From the NCBI GenBank assembly GCA_964020085.1, contig OZ026600.1, positions 27,283,783-27,347,782 on the forward strand: a stretch of 64,000 bases of DNA. The letters are read 5' to 3'. This document shows, piece by piece, positions 20,801 through 32,970 of the stretch. The stretch comes from Micromussa lordhowensis (Eukaryota; Cnidaria; Anthozoa; Scleractinia; Lobophylliidae). Within the stretch, counting starts at the first letter, position 1. Each line of letters begins with the position of its first letter. The position numbers and the translations under genes are program-made. Under the pieces are notes generated by a model. That model was given only the letters and a program-made list of their open reading frames with translations, was not told where the DNA came from and did not search any database.

Positions 20801-23800
20801 TCCTGATAATTCACGAGCAATGAGTGGGTTAATATTTTTATTATTCAAATTGAATACACTGCACAAAGAAATCGCCAAACTTTGAGTCAGGCGAAGCCAT
20901 GGGGTAATGACAGTGCTGTGTTGAATTTACACCATGGCTATTACACCATCACAATGATGTCAAGGAGGTTGTTTCATCACAACCCAGTATCACATGGTAC
21001 AAATCAGCCAATCAAAAAAACAGAATTTGTACAGTGTATGAAAGCTGAATAATAAAGTACATTTAATGAACACATAATTTAGACTAGAATAACTGACCTG
21101 TTTGTATAACATGAGAAGATTGCAGGCAACTGAGATGTCGGCAAGTGTCACACGTTCACCTACAAGGAAAGTCTTTGTCAACAGAGCATTGTTCAATACC
21201 GTCAAGGATTTCTTTATGCCCTCCATGGCTTTATCAGTGGCCTTTGGAAAACAAAGAAGAGAATATCAAATAAGAATGCATTTGAAGGATCATGAATGTC
21301 AGTAGTAAATGAAGTTCATTAGGATGTTAGTTTACTGCTTAGTGTGATTGAGCAAAGCTAACTTTTTAGTTTATCAATAAACATTCTAGACACAAATCTA
21401 GGAGGGACCATGGCCTCATGGTTAGCATGCTGGACTCAGTTGAGCTTTGATCCCTGGCCATGGTAATTGTGTTGCATTTTTAGGCAGGCCACTTTGCTCT
21501 GGTAGTGCCTTTCTCCGCCCAGGTCAATAGATGACGTTAAGTGAATTTAACACTGTGGGTAACCCTGCATAGAATAGCATCCTTATCCAGGGTGAGTAAA
21601 AAATCAAATAGTTCTCGTGAAATCATGTTAGGAAAGCAGAGATAAGTGCCAACTTGATGGGCCATTAGGCTCAAATCCAAACTTTTCCTTAAAAATGTTT
21701 TCATTAAGAACAAATTTGAGATTAAGAACAACTACATGTAAGTTTAAGTTTTAAGATCAACACTGCAGACTTGTGAAGTTAATTGCTTTCAGAATGGCTG
21801 TATCAAGAAGATTAAATTCAGATCAGCTGCACAAAACTCCAGTCACCCCCTCACAAACTTACATAAAAAGGTGAACTAAATATCTCGCAAATTAATTTCA
21901 TCTTGAAAGAACAAACTTACACACCTGCTTGTTAAACTGCATCAAACCTAGAGTTGGAAAAACCCAGGTGGCCACTGCAGGCAAGAGTTCTTGGTCAGCA
22001 AAGTTCACATACTGCTGAATCAGTGCTCCTTCCAGTGGAGTCTTGCCTCGCAGTTGATCACTGGACACTGAAAATTGGAGAGATTACGAACTTTAGATAG
22101 CATTACAAGCACAAGACCAAGTACGAGTAGGACTTGAATTCCAGTCCAATTATGTCCTCAAGACTCTTACTTCCCCCTGACTGAACTATCTGAGTGAACT
22201 ATCGGAGTGAAGGGCTAACACTTGAATCGTCAGCTTTCGAATCTCTTCAAGGTGACCCATTCACATTATCAACTCAGTTGATAAAACCAAATTATCTTGA
22301 AAATTCAAAGCATGCTAAGTGCTACATGTAAGCTGTAAAGTTAGACTCAAATACTGACATTCTGATCTAAGGGTTCTTGTTAGAATTGTGCTATTCACAG
22401 GGGAACCCAGCTTGGAAAACCTTGTATAAACATTTAGAGCTCAGCAAAGAGTGATTGTTGGATTTTGCAAGCCAAAGAGAAGGCATCTTACATCTCCAAT
22501 ATTAGGCATTCTAATGTACATCTGACATTTCACTAACATCATTTGGAGGCCTAAGAGTCCGACCAGTTTTTCTGACTGGTAAAGGCAATAAATTCCATAC
22601 CCATCTTCTCTCAACAGTCAGGCACTTGTTGGATTAGCAGAGGTTAAACATATGACATATTATGGCCATACAGAAACATACCATAATAAGCAATGGCATT
22701 GCTTTCATAAATACACTTCCCATCATTAGTCTCAAAGGCTGGGACCTGCACATGATAAGATAATGGAAATTACAACACTTGAAAAAAAATATCAACCCGA
22801 GATGGCTTCATTGAAAAATGCTAGCTGATTTATTACTGTGTTACACTACAGTCAATGTCTGGATTACCAGACACGACATTATATGTCTTCAAAATGCACG
22901 GTCAGCTCTTTGTTTCCCTACAATAATTTATACCAAATGTTTGAATATGCTCTCTAGCTTAAGTGGTTGAACACATACATATCATTTTGTTAATAAGATG
23001 TCTTCCTCCATTCATTCCAAAAAAATAATTAACTGAAATTTATATTTCTCTCCAATAAAAAGCTTCTCCAAAACATACCTCCAACTACCCCCTACCCCAG
23101 GAAGACTGCCATATAAAAATGACTGGAGTGCTTGTTGGAAACTTTCAAAAGAACCCCTCATAGGTACCAAAACGTTTTGTGGTTGTAGCTTGAAATTTTT
23201 TCACCCGAGGGAACAGTTCTAAACCAACAAATTATCTCCTGTTATATTTTTCCAGCTCAAAACCCCAAAAGGTACTATACTGCAAAAGCTCCTGCTGTGG
23301 ATCTTTTGAGGCTGAACACCTAAGAGGAACCAAATCTGCTTTTTTTTTTAACTCCTAAAAGGTACGACGAGAACCCCAGTCCTTTTTATATGGGAGGATC
23401 CCCCAGACCCCCACCCTGTGAGGCAGATAGGCCCTTCTTTTTCTGCTTGGTGAGAGACAAGAGGGAACTTCTGCTTGTAACAGCTCAATCGTTTGATCAA
23501 GCACCAACCGCAATCAGAGACAAATAAATTAAAAATACTAGTTTTTGAAGAGTTTTAATGGTTCAAAAAGGATTCAAAATGCTGTCCATTTACTACATGC
23601 CGACAATATCTGCTACCAAATGATTGTAAAATTGCAAGTGGGAACACTGACAAGGGCCCATTACATCTTGAATCTTGCATATTATTAGTTGTACTGTACA
23701 AATTAAAATGTTACTCGAGATTTTTTTACTGTCATATATTTTTTTAACTTCCTTTTTATAACTTAACATAATCTCTTAAATATACCTTTCCCAGGGGAAA

Positions 23801-24071
23801 TTTCTTCAAAAAATCGGCAGTCTGGTTCGTCTCGCCTAGCTTAAAGGGTGGCAGAGTAATTTTTGCACCGCTGTATTCGGCAGCGATGAGGATTTTGTAG
23901 GCTCGAAAGTTATCGGGATACGTGTACAAAGCCTGCGAAAAGAGACAAAAATCGTTTGACCAAAGACCAATAAACACCTAACATATCGAAAATGATTGTA
24001 GGCTCCTTAGGAAATGTCAGGATTACTTAACAACGAAAAGGATTGTAACAGAGGAAACTTACACCAGCCAT
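14840..24071 (-). CDS. EEF1G: Elongation factor 1-gamma (eEF1B gamma)
   Basis: Nine exons (minus): 24071-24063, 23932-23786, 22745-22682, 22067-21925, 21241-21098, 20579-20450, 19587-19386, 17315-17018, 14992-14840; 1290 nt, 429 aa plus stop, every phase matching (human 437 aa). Exon 1 encodes only Met-Ala-Gly. Exons 2-6 form the GST-like domain: thioredoxin fold with [21 protein letters not shown], then the helical part with [17 protein letters not shown]. Exon 7 is the charged linker ([15 protein letters not shown], then [21 protein letters not shown]). Exons 8-9 form the conserved C-terminal domain, with the FWEHF and [12 protein letters not shown] segments and the end NQGKIFK. It is the structural subunit that anchors the eEF1A nucleotide-exchange factor eEF1B alpha/beta in the cytosol. 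It is divergent from CCNK. Confidence 0.97.
15545..15760 (+). pseudogene. Decayed LINE endonuclease fragment in EEF1G intron 8
   Basis: Translation in shifting frames gives pieces typical of the apurinic-type endonuclease of non-LTR elements: a CWNVRA-like strand, then SETRW-like sequence followed by SGTKW. Stops and shifts break it. The family was not determined. Confidence 0.5.
15895..16620. repeat. Intronic duplicated block, copy 1
   Basis: Parts match 17713-19140 in the same order: CTTTYTGAAACTTTTTT...GATTAT, GTAAGAAAACCT...CAATGCAAAA, CTACTCTAAAAARTAATAATC and CTCTTTACCCCA. It lies on one side of EEF1G exon 8. Confidence 0.6.
16659..16937 (-). mobile_element. tRNA-derived SINE (family A) in EEF1G intron 8
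   Basis: On the minus strand it begins GGGGAGGCGTGATGGCCTCG with B box GGTTCGAGCCCTGG, and ends in the family tail. It terminates 80 bp from the exon 8 donor. Confidence 0.8.
17797..18210 (+). pseudogene. LINE reverse-transcriptase C-terminal fragment in EEF1G intron 7
   Basis: An open stretch carries segments usual near the C-terminus of cnidarian non-LTR polyproteins: [11 protein letters not shown], an aromatic FQDWPTYL part, [20 protein letters not shown] and a NKLPCSL-like end. It is opposite in strand to EEF1G, truncated, and inserted inside duplicated block copy 2. Confidence 0.55.
18333..18486. repeat. ATT/TAA microsatellite
   Basis: About 150 bp made almost only of interrupted TTA/ATT/AAT repeats, in EEF1G intron 7. 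Confidence 0.9.
20671..20831. mobile_element. Foldback element in EEF1G intron 5
   Basis: The ends GTTAACGCACTCAGCG and GAGTGGGTTAA are inverted. Inner CGGGATTTACCTG and CAGGTAAATCCTG are also mirrored, as are GAGAAATTTCAA and TTGAAAATTTCTC. Confidence 0.65.
21401..21598 (+). mobile_element. Decayed tRNA-derived SINE (family A) in EEF1G intron 4
   Basis: It starts GGAGGGACCATGGCCTCATG with a worn B box (GCTTTGATCCC) and keeps the family body (CACTTTGCTCT..., CCGCCCAGGT, AACCCTGCATAGAA). The tail is lost. Confidence 0.65.
22083..22660. other. EEF1G intron 3, nothing distinctive
   Basis: Unique-looking AT-rich intron sequence. No exon, repeat ends or RNA motif recognised. Confidence 0.4.
23090..23410. 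repeat. Interspersed repeat, copy 1 (EEF1G intron 2)
   Basis: It matches 30325-30615 in the same orientation, with shared blocks GGCTTGAAATTTTTT-like, GGTACTGCAAAAGCTCC-like, TGAGGCTGAACACC and AAGGTACGAC. No coding capacity. Confidence 0.6.
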
Positions 24072-24218
24072 TGCTTTTCTCGAGGAACTAGAGGAAGACC
24101 GTGTGGTGCTGGGTCCAACTTTATGGCTTCAGCTTGGTGACCGGGCCGCATTTGAACCATGGCGGCATAGGATACCGACAAAATGTAGTTTTTACAGTGT
24201 TGTGGAACTTCAGCAATC
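24072..24218. promoter_or_regulatory. Bidirectional EEF1G/CCNK promoter region
   Basis: Only 147 bp separate the EEF1G start codon (24071, minus) from the CCNK start codon (24219, plus), so both promoters and both 5' leaders must lie here or overlap the opposite gene. No TATA box is visible. A CCATGGCGGC, close to the YY1 core, lies at about 24158-24167. On the plus strand two tiny upstream frames, ATG-GCT-TCA-GCT-TGG-TGA (24123) and ATG-GCG-GCA-TAG (24159), precede the CCNK ATG. Transcription start sites cannot be read from sequence. Confidence 0.6.
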
Positions 24219-27200
24219 ATGCCAAACTGGTACTTCAGCAAAGAGGACTTGTTGAGGACGCCTTCCAGGCTAGATGGCATTGATTACATGACTGAAATTC
24301 GCTACAGGAGAGAAGGAACCCGTTTCATAATGAACTGTGGTAACCGAATGAGACTGTATCCTTTGGTTTTTAATACGGCTTTTGTTAAGGGCTTTCTGTG
24401 CAGTCCGATTGGATTGGTTACGAGAGCATATTCCAGACTGCAGTATGCTTCCGGGAATGGGTCCAAGTTCATTAGTTTCCCTGTTCTCTTAAAGGAAACC
24501 TCCACTCTTAAAGCAAAAGGATGTTTACTTGTAGGAAATACTGTCTTACAGTGTATGTCAAATTTCGTTTGAACGCCCAGCAATGAAGAATCAGTGTCAG
24601 CAAAACAGGGTTTGTCTATCGCCTATATTTGCTTTTGGGTCCTGTGCGCCGCCATCTTGGATTTCATGACGTCATATGGTTGCCCAATTGTTTCACACAA
24701 AAGATGCTCTGCTTCCTAACAATAGCGGCAACCAAATGACGTCACAAAATTTAAGATGGCAGTGCGCGGGAAATTTAAAAGCGAAAATAGGCAATAACCT
24801 GAACTCGATTTTTGTTACTCATGAATATTATTTTCTCATTGTCCAGTAAAATTTGAGATATTCATTACTTCAAACATTTTAAAGCCAACTTGTTGTAAGA
24901 GTGGAGGTTCCCTTTAATATTATCAAGATTTTGCTGCTCCATATGGACCTCCTTGTCTTTCGAGTTGAACGGAATCTGTATAAATATGCACGTTAGTGAA
25001 AGGTCTCTACACTGTATTCCGCCTTTTTTAATTGAATCACCTATTGAAATGGAGGTAGGACCCAGTTATGGTAAAGTTCTGTTTGAGACATGACATTGAA
25101 AAAGCGACATGGAGACCAATAAAATGACATCAAACAACATGACTTGTGTCACAGTACTCACAACTCCCCGAACACTCAATTAACAGGGCCTCAGAAATCG
25201 GACGAGAAATTGGGAGTTCAGAAAACTGAGCAGGGCTAGAAAAAAGTGCCGTCTGGTTGTCCTGGACGAGTAGATTCTCCTCCTGGGCAAGTACCCAATG
25301 GGCAAGGGATCATCCAAGTCATCGGCCAACTGAATCATCAAAGATCAAACAAAGACTTGCCCAGGGCAAGCAATATTTGAGAGATACTTGTCCTAAGGGC
25401 AAGCTGGAATTAAAGTTTTTTTTAGCCCTGCTGGGGGTAAATTTCTGCTAATTGTTCCAAAGGAGGGAAATGTTGCTTCATAAATCAGGAAGTCTGAAAA
25501 TATTCCTAATATTCCTGACCTCGCTGACGCAGACTGATCATTTAAGTGATTTGATCCTTAATGCACTGAATAACAGACGATATGACACAATGGCCACAGG
25601 AGCAGTGTACTTCCACAGGTTCTATATGGTGCAATCATTTAAAAACTTCCCACGCTGGGTATGTCTTTGCCAGTCACATTGAAACAAGATGCTGGTCCTT
25701 GTTGTTAAAAAGAAGGGTAACACTATCCACCAGATAAATCACTGTCGAGTGGATAGCATAATTTGTTTTGTCAACACTTTTCCAAAAAGTAAGCCAGTCA
25801 TTTATCATAAGTACATATTGAGAAGAAACTGATATGGCGATGAATACATATAGTTCCATCATGAAAAGGAAAGACAAGCTACTGAGCTTAGTGTGTCATG
25901 TGATTTTTAGTCTTCCTTTGTATTCCCATACTTCAGGACTCCAATCTTGTGCATGGTTTGCAGTGACTCTTAAACATCAGTCAGATATATAATCTATCAT
26001 CTCCTACATGTACATATAGAAGCAACCACCTTCTGTTGAACCTGAAGGTGATAAATACAGACTGATTGCTAAAATGTGAATTAAAGGAACATCACATCTT
26101 GTGTTTCTTTTTTAGTTCTGTTTCTTCACTCTCTTTTCAATCTGTCAGGTTACAGGTGCAGCATGTTTATTTCTTGCTGGAAAAGTAGAAGAAACCCCCA
26201 AGAAATGTAGAGATATCATCAAGACAGCAAGGAGCATTTTGTCTGATAATCAATTTGAAGTGTTTGGTGAGGATCCTAAGGTATCTGTGACTTCTATTTT
26301 TTCCATTGTTTGAGAAGCTATTTCTAAAGCATCATACGTAACTTTTAAAGAATGCCACTTTCCGTATTTTTTACAAACACCTGTGAAATTTTATCCCTAC
26401 TTTTGGGGGTTATTTTTTCTTTCAGAGCTTTACCAGGTATTAACCTGAATGAGTAATTTACCTTTTAATTTTCATTTAATTTTCAGGAGGAAGTGATGAT
26501 GTATGAACGAGTTTTATTACAAACAATCAAGTTTGATCTCCAAGTGGAGCATCCGTACCCAAGCCTACTGAAGTTTGGCAAAGCACTCAAAGGTACATGT
26601 AAATGATTCTATTAGTGCACTGGCTAGAATTTCTCTCAATAATAAAATGTCAAATGATATGATAGTTAAACTACAGATTGTGTTTATTTTTGGTGGTCTA
26701 ATGGAAGACATAATAATTTCCAGGTGATCGGGCAAAGATGAACAAGTTGGTTCAAATGGCATGGACTTTCTCAAATGACAGGTTTGTTTGTTGTTGTTGT
26801 TGTTGTTGTTGTTCAGAGCTGTCATTTGGAGTCATAACCTGTAACACCTGTTACAGGTGAGCATCCTTGATGAGCTCTTGACATTATAAGGTTAGTGAAC
26901 TTTCCTGTTGTTGATGCAGTTGATCCACAAATCGACAAGTTTGTTCCATATGTGAAGACCAAGGCCACTGTTTACTTAAAACGTATCATAATATAGATAG
27001 AACCCTGTGCGTGCTCTGATTGGTCAGAAACCCATGTTCTATCAGAGTACCGGTATAAAACATGGAAAAAGCGTGTTTTATTGTTTTGCGCGCGTAAAAA
27101 CTATATTATAAAACAAATGAAGAAGCCTAAGCCATGTGTTACACTGTGATAAAACACTCCAGACATTTGACAACACTCGAGAAATGTAGAAAACACTCGC

Positions 27201-28950
27201 CTGTGACTCGTGTTTTATACATTTCCCTTGTGTTCTCAAATGCCCGTCATGTTTTATCACTGACAGTGTAATACACAGCTTAGGCTTCTTTATTTGTTAA
27301 ATGACAGCCCTGTTGTTATAGTTGTGATAACTGTTATTGCTGCTATTAAAAAAAAATTATGCAAGTCACTGTCTTTTGGAGCACTGCGGTAAACAATGCA
27401 TGCTGTAATATTCTGATGATTAGATAAACTCTGGTCAGACTTATTTGTGTTTTTGTTCCTGAAAAGGGCTACATGTACAATTGTGGTAGGCTTGTGATGA
27501 GTCAAAAGTGGTTCAACTGTAGTGCATACAGAAAGGGTGAAGAGGGACATCTGTCAGTTAATACAGGCTGTGTGTACATCATCATTTGATTTTCTTAGTA
27601 AATGGAAGTGTCTTTAACAGATTTTTGCATTTGTTGAACCTTTCAGCTTGTCCACTACACTGAGTTTGAGATACAAACCAGAAGTTATATCAGTAGCCAT
27701 GATAGCATTGGCTGCAAAGTTTAACAACCACGACCTACAGGCATCCTCAGCTGCCCCTGGAAAAACATGGTTTCACTCGTTCACCAAGGGTCTTACAGAA
27801 TCTGTGATTGAAGGTAATTTTCTTGAAATTACTATTTAAGAAATCCAAACTGGTGCATGTGAAATTCAGCCAGATGAAAAAATAAAACGAGGGAAAGTTT
27901 GGGACAATTTAAATTTTAATATATGCATGAGTTGCAGTTGAGGGCTTACAAATTCTTTATCAGGTTATGTTAACATGCCACAGCTATTTTCTATTTTCTA
28001 ATAATGTTGCTGTTCCAAGAGAGTTATGTTCAAATGCTTGAAATAAGTGAGTGCAAAAAACACACAATGATACATGTAAATGATGTAAAGAGAGGATCGC
28101 CGCTTGGCGGTCGACTTGACAGACAAACTTCCATTACGTGACCAAAGCCTAACGTATCTCCCCAGTGTTGTGCTAGAGTGTAGACGGTTGTGACTTGCTC
28201 AAGCCTGTTACATCCCCAGTCTTGTTTTGCCCTTGCCAGGAGCCTGTTTACAAGCCATGAAAATACTCAGCCCACATTTTAAAGGCTACACCACTAATCA
28301 TACATGTAGCAACTGTACTCTTTTCAACTAACAACTTACAAACCCATCAACTGTTATAGCATAATACTAATTTGTTTATTAATACACTGTTACTAGTATT
28401 CAGTTACAGTCATCAAAGTTCTTGGTTTATTTTTATGTTTGTTTCATTGTGTATTCTTGGGATCTTGTATAACTGGATTAATTTTTATCGCCAGGTACAG
28501 CTGATTTTACAAAATCGATAAGGGGTTGGGCTACATTGTGTTTAATAATACAGATGAAAAAATTACTCGATTCTGATTGGCTGAGAGAAGTGCAGTTCAA
28601 GTGTAACACCAGTGCAAAAAGTGTAACACCAGTGCAACATACACATCGTAATTCTGGATGATGATTGGCAGAAAGACAATGAGAAATTTTGAAGGCCTAT
28701 GATATCATGTAAAGCAAACGTTTTGTACCGAAACTGTGAAAAAAGTTTTCTCCAATGCAAAAAAATGGCTTCAAGAAACATCTTCCGGCAATTTTTCTGG
28801 CCGAATTTTTTCATGTTTGTATTATTAATAAGTAATGATACGGTTTTTCTCATTCAATTTGTATACGTAATCGCATGGGCCGAGGGCAATTAAGGATTAA
28901 TTTCACAAGTATTTTCAAAGTTTTCACAAAATTGCCCAAGTCGCGAAGCG

Positions 28951-29005
<55 letters not shown>

Positions 29006-29018
29006 CGAGAGCACTTGC

Positions 29019-29050
<32 letters not shown>

Positions 29051-32000
29051 TTGTACAAAGGTTCAAGGTCTTGCCGTCGCATAAACAGGTTTGTCGGTTG
29101 TCATTATTTAACAGGTTAGCAGTAACACGGGGAAAGCCTACTATGATAGTAAGCAAAACACAGCAACTTGGTTCAATTCACTCAAATCCATTTCTTTACA
29201 AACAAAACTATAAGCAATCTAATTTTATTCACCTGTTTTGCGAAGCTTGCAACGGCGTAAAACTACTTGTTCTTCGATCGATGATAGACGTAAGCAAGTG
29301 TCCAAACGAGCTCTAATAACTTTTTGAATCCAAAACTGTCCTTTCCACTGTGAAAACCTCACGTACCAACAAAATTTACGCTGTTTTTACGCCGATAAAG
29401 TGTGCTGTAATACTTATAAGGCGACCAGAAGCAGAACGAAGAAATTAACTTTCAGTTTGGCAGCCATGAAGTTCTGTAATTCTATGTTTCGTGCAACACC
29501 AGCCATCTCCACTAAACGTTTTTCAGGTTACGAATCAATGCATTTTTAGTCGGAAAAATTGTTTTGCTTTTCCACCAAAAGACTGCGCTTTGTTTCATGT
29601 TGATTCTCTTTCACGTTAAGATGAAATAACTGTGTTTAGATCAAACTCAGAAGCGATGCGTTTCTGAAAGTTCTTTTCAAAATCTGTTTGAAGCAGGAAA
29701 CCAACTCAATGCAGGCGCGCTCAGCCAATCAGCATCAAGTAATTTTGCCCGGGGCAATTACAAAAATTAAGAAAAAATGCTCTCTGTCTCGGCCAATCAG
29801 CATTCAGTAATTTTGCCCCGTATGTGATAAGGAATTAATTTGCACTTGTGAGATTTTCAAAAAGCTGAAATTACACTTGCCGAAGTGGCTCGTGCAATTT
29901 CAGCTTTTTGAAAAACTCACTTGTGCAAATTAATTCCAAATTGAACTAAAAACCGTATGATTACCTATACAAACCTGCTGTTATGGTGACCAGGTTGGCC
30001 CTCCTAAACAATGAAATGCCTGTCCTTTTGGACACGAGTATGACTGGTGTGGAAACGCTCTGACTATTATGAATAAGAATTTGGGTTGCCTGTTAATAGA
30101 TAATAATAAAAAAAAGACATTAAAAAGTATCCGTTTAAATCAACAAATGTTTGTACATATGCAACTTGTGTACATATTGTAAGGTGTATTACTAAGAGTT
30201 TTCAAAAGTAGGCAGCTGCCAGCAAAGATTGACACCTGCTTCATGATCTCAGTTAGCTACACTACTGGGCTAACAGTTCTTCCGCTGATTCTTTTGAAAC
30301 CATCATGATAGCAAAATCCCACTGGGGGGGAACTTCCATATAAAAAGGAAATGGGTGCTTGTCAGAAAAGAACCCCTGTGAGGTACTAAGATCCTGTTCT
30401 AAGGGTATGGCTTGAAATTTTTTTACCTCTAAGAGGTACCGATGCTGTACCTATTGCAGCATCTCCTGTCATAATTTTTTGGCTCAATACCTTGAAAGGA
30501 AAGGTACTGCAAAAGCTCCCACTCTGAACCTCTTTGAGGCTGAACACCCTAAGAGTTACCAAAACCGCTTTTTTAACCCCTACAAGGTACGACAAAGACC
30601 CGTCCATTTTTTTAAATCATTGTCACGCCACAGGTGTCCCTAACTCACGATTTGAGGAATCGATCAAATATTAAAGTGCCACTATGACAAAAATCGCATC
30701 CTTCAAATCTGAGCCATTTTAAGACATAAACAAGTAGTCTGTACAAGAGTAAAAATGCTGTTTACTGTTTTCAAATATCTTTTTTCGTTCCAGAGATATT
30801 CAAGTTTTTAAAATATGCAAATTAACCAAGTCATGACGTCATAGACTCAACCGCATTTTGATCAAATATTTGTAAATGGTGAACGGCGTTTTTAATCTTT
30901 CGTAGAATTCTATGTGATTAACCTAAAAAATCAAGGGGTAAAAATTTGATCATAGTAGCACTTTAATGGTTTATGTACGTGTAACGAGTGCGCGCAGTGT
31001 TGTGTTACACAGTGGACCGTTGAGAATTTCAGCGCTCTACAAGGCATTGTATGGAATTTAAAATAATGAAGGAGAAAATCGCACAATGAAATAAAATGTT
31101 ACTTTTCTTGAATAAAATTAAGAAAATATACTCACCTTGCCTGGTTTCTGTTTTCCATTTGGCTTATTTCTTTGTTTTTGGGGGGTTTCAGGTGTTTGTC
31201 GTAGCTTTCAATAGACGAATGATGACCCCCTCCAGCAATTAAGCTCACTACTTCCAAACATTTTTTTTCTAAAATTAAATCTTGCTTTAGCTATATGTAC
31301 ATTGTATCATTTTCAAATTATAATACATACTTTAACAAGTTGCTGCCAGCATGCCTGATACTTGAACCATATATTTTTTCAAATAATTCTTAATTAATTA
31401 ATTTATAATCCCTAAAAATAAATGCAGATATTTGTGATGAAATGCTGGAACTGTATGGTGGTGGAAAGAAGAAGGAGAAGACTGAAGCCAGCGATGAGGG
31501 AAGTTCATCGAGTCATTCCAGTCCAATGCCAAGTTCTAGCCCTCCAGCCAAGAAAAGGGTGCGTCCTTTTATTGTGAAACTCAGAAATATTTATGGGAAG
31601 TTATTGTGTAGCATGGAAAAAGCCAATTAGGCACGAGAAGACTAAACCACAAACAGCGATTGTGGTTTTGAGGTGTCCTGAACTGCATTTGTGATTGGTC
31701 GGTACACAATTGACCTATCAGAATCAAATCAAAGTGTTCACCGTTTTCTGAGTTTCACAGTAAAGAAATCTGTCTGTTTTTGTATGAGATGATGAAATAA
31801 GACTACTTTAAGAGACAATTATGTAACAGTTAGCCTGATTTATAAATCAAATGGCTTCTTTTTCTTCTTAGAAACACTCGAGCATTCCATCAGACATCAA
31901 ATCCCAGACATCAGCTTCAGGTAACAATAATGCTTGATAAATATTTTTAAAAATAATCTATTAGTTCAAATTAATAATTGTTAATATTAGTTATTAATTA

Positions 32001-32970
32001 GTAAATTGATTTGAAATTTTGGTGGTCATAATGTTCTTAAAATTGAAATTCCTCAAAATAGTGTGTGTTCAAAAAACTGTGTTGTCGTTAAATTTTGATC
32101 TCACTTGATTTCAACTACAGTGTATATGTGGTTCATTTTCTTCAAGCTGACCACTTTTTAACATTCTTCCTGTTTACATCAGATACTCCCCCTGTGACAA
32201 GTCAGATATCTGCTGAACCATTGAAGCCACTTCCACCTGCGCTTACCTCGTCTCAGATACAAGTGGAAAATGTCAGTCCTGCACCAGTGCCCACACAGCA
32301 GCAACAAAAGCCTGTCACTGTCACGATCGAGCCACCAAAGGTCACGCAAACCGTGGACACTTCATTTGTTTCTGCTCAAACAGGAAAACAGACCGGTGAC
32401 AAGCCTACAGTGGCATCTGCAAATGTTCTACAATCTTCCTTGACATCGTATTCTGTGGTTACATCATCATACAGTGCTGATAAGAACTATGCAATGAACG
32501 TTTATCAACAGACAGTCCAACCAACAGGAGTTACAACTCTTACCACAAATGCCTCGTTTCAACCTTCCTTAGGCAGCACCACACTAGGTTCTGTTCCTCC
32601 ATTTCACTTACCATCGCAGTTCCAAAATCAGTCATATCTGCCGCCAACTCAGGGATATGGCCACTTCACTGGTCTTGGAGGTTTCCCTAACGCCCCTCCA
32701 CCTCCTCTGCCTCCCATGCCTGCTAGCAATTTATATCCTCCCCCACCGAGTGGAGTCAACGCCCTGCAGAACCCTACAGGGTATGGGGTGCCGCCTCATC
32801 AAGGCAGGCCACCTCACCCACCCATGTCACTCCCTCCTCCACCCCTTCCTCCACTTCACAGTGGACAGCTGCCACCTCTACCTCAAGTTGGTTCCACAGA
32901 CTTTCAGTGGCCAAGGCAGTTTGGTGTTCCTCCAACGCAAAACCAACAGATGGGAGGCTGGATGAGATGA
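24219..32970 (+). CDS. CCNK: Cyclin K
   Basis: Nine exons: 24219-24355, 25577-25658, 26149-26280, 26487-26592, 26724-26781, 27647-27813, 31428-31558, 31872-31920, 32183-32970; 1650 nt, 549 aa plus stop, all phases consistent (human 580 aa). The first cyclin box includes [36 protein letters not shown] and [17 protein letters not shown]. The second cyclin fold includes [12 protein letters not shown] and [18 protein letters not shown] long Ser/Pro-rich tail follows and ends GGWMR, matching the AAWMR end of vertebrate cyclin K. The partner is CDK12/CDK13, which phosphorylates the RNA polymerase II C-terminal domain in the nucleus. The ATG at 24219 is the first in frame after a stop (24186-24188); an extra upstream exon cannot be excluded. 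Confidence 0.96.
24493..24913. mobile_element. TTAA-flanked foldback MITE in CCNK intron 1
   Basis: The element starts AGGAAACCTCCACTC and ends GAGTGGAGGTTCCCT, and is bounded by TTAA on both sides (24489-24492 and 24914-24917). The interior is also partly palindromic (CGCCGCCATCTTGGA / TAAGATGGCAGTGCGCG; ATGACGTCA on both arms). The TTAA target is the piggyBac preference. No transposase. Confidence 0.75.
26784..26814 (+). repeat. GTT microsatellite next to CCNK exon 5 donor
   Basis: About nine GTT units begin three bases after the intron 5 donor. Confidence 0.9.
26882..27640. other. CCNK intron 5, low-complexity inverted segments only
   Basis: A diverged inverted pair (about 27120-27290: AAGAAGCCTAAGC...GTGTTAC / ...GCTTAGGCTTCTT) is visible. 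No exon seen. Confidence 0.45.
28867..29024. mobile_element. Foldback element in CCNK intron 6
   Basis: GTAATCGCA...GGGCAATTAAGGATTAATTTCAC on the left is mirrored by GTGAAATTAATCCTTAATTGCCC...TGCGATTAC. The loop includes GTCGCGAAGCGAC, itself a palindrome. Confidence 0.75.
29831..29937. mobile_element. Second foldback element in CCNK intron 6
   Basis: GGAATTAATTTGCACTTGTG is mirrored by CTTGTGCAAATTAATTCC with inner CAAAAAGCTGAAATT/AATTTCAGCTTTTTG. It resembles the one at 28867 in design. The two may be ends or relatives of one larger element (about 28560-29960). Confidence 0.7.
30325..30615. repeat. Interspersed repeat, copy 2 (CCNK intron 6)
   Basis: Same family and orientation as 23090-23410, starting after a poly-G run and ending in a T-run. 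Confidence 0.6.
30675..30962. mobile_element. TTAA-flanked foldback MITE in CCNK intron 6
   Basis: It starts AGTGCCACTATGA and ends TCATAGTAGCACT, with TTAA at 30671-30674 and 30963-30966. It contains ATGACGTCATAG. End sequence and target match the element at 43300-44072, so the two look like one family. Confidence 0.7.

Noticed and set aside
20880..20975. C/D-box snoRNA in EEF1G intron 5 (minus strand GTGATGA ... CTGA)
   Set aside because: Box spacing is possible, but the terminal stem is only about 3 bp and no rRNA target was recognised.
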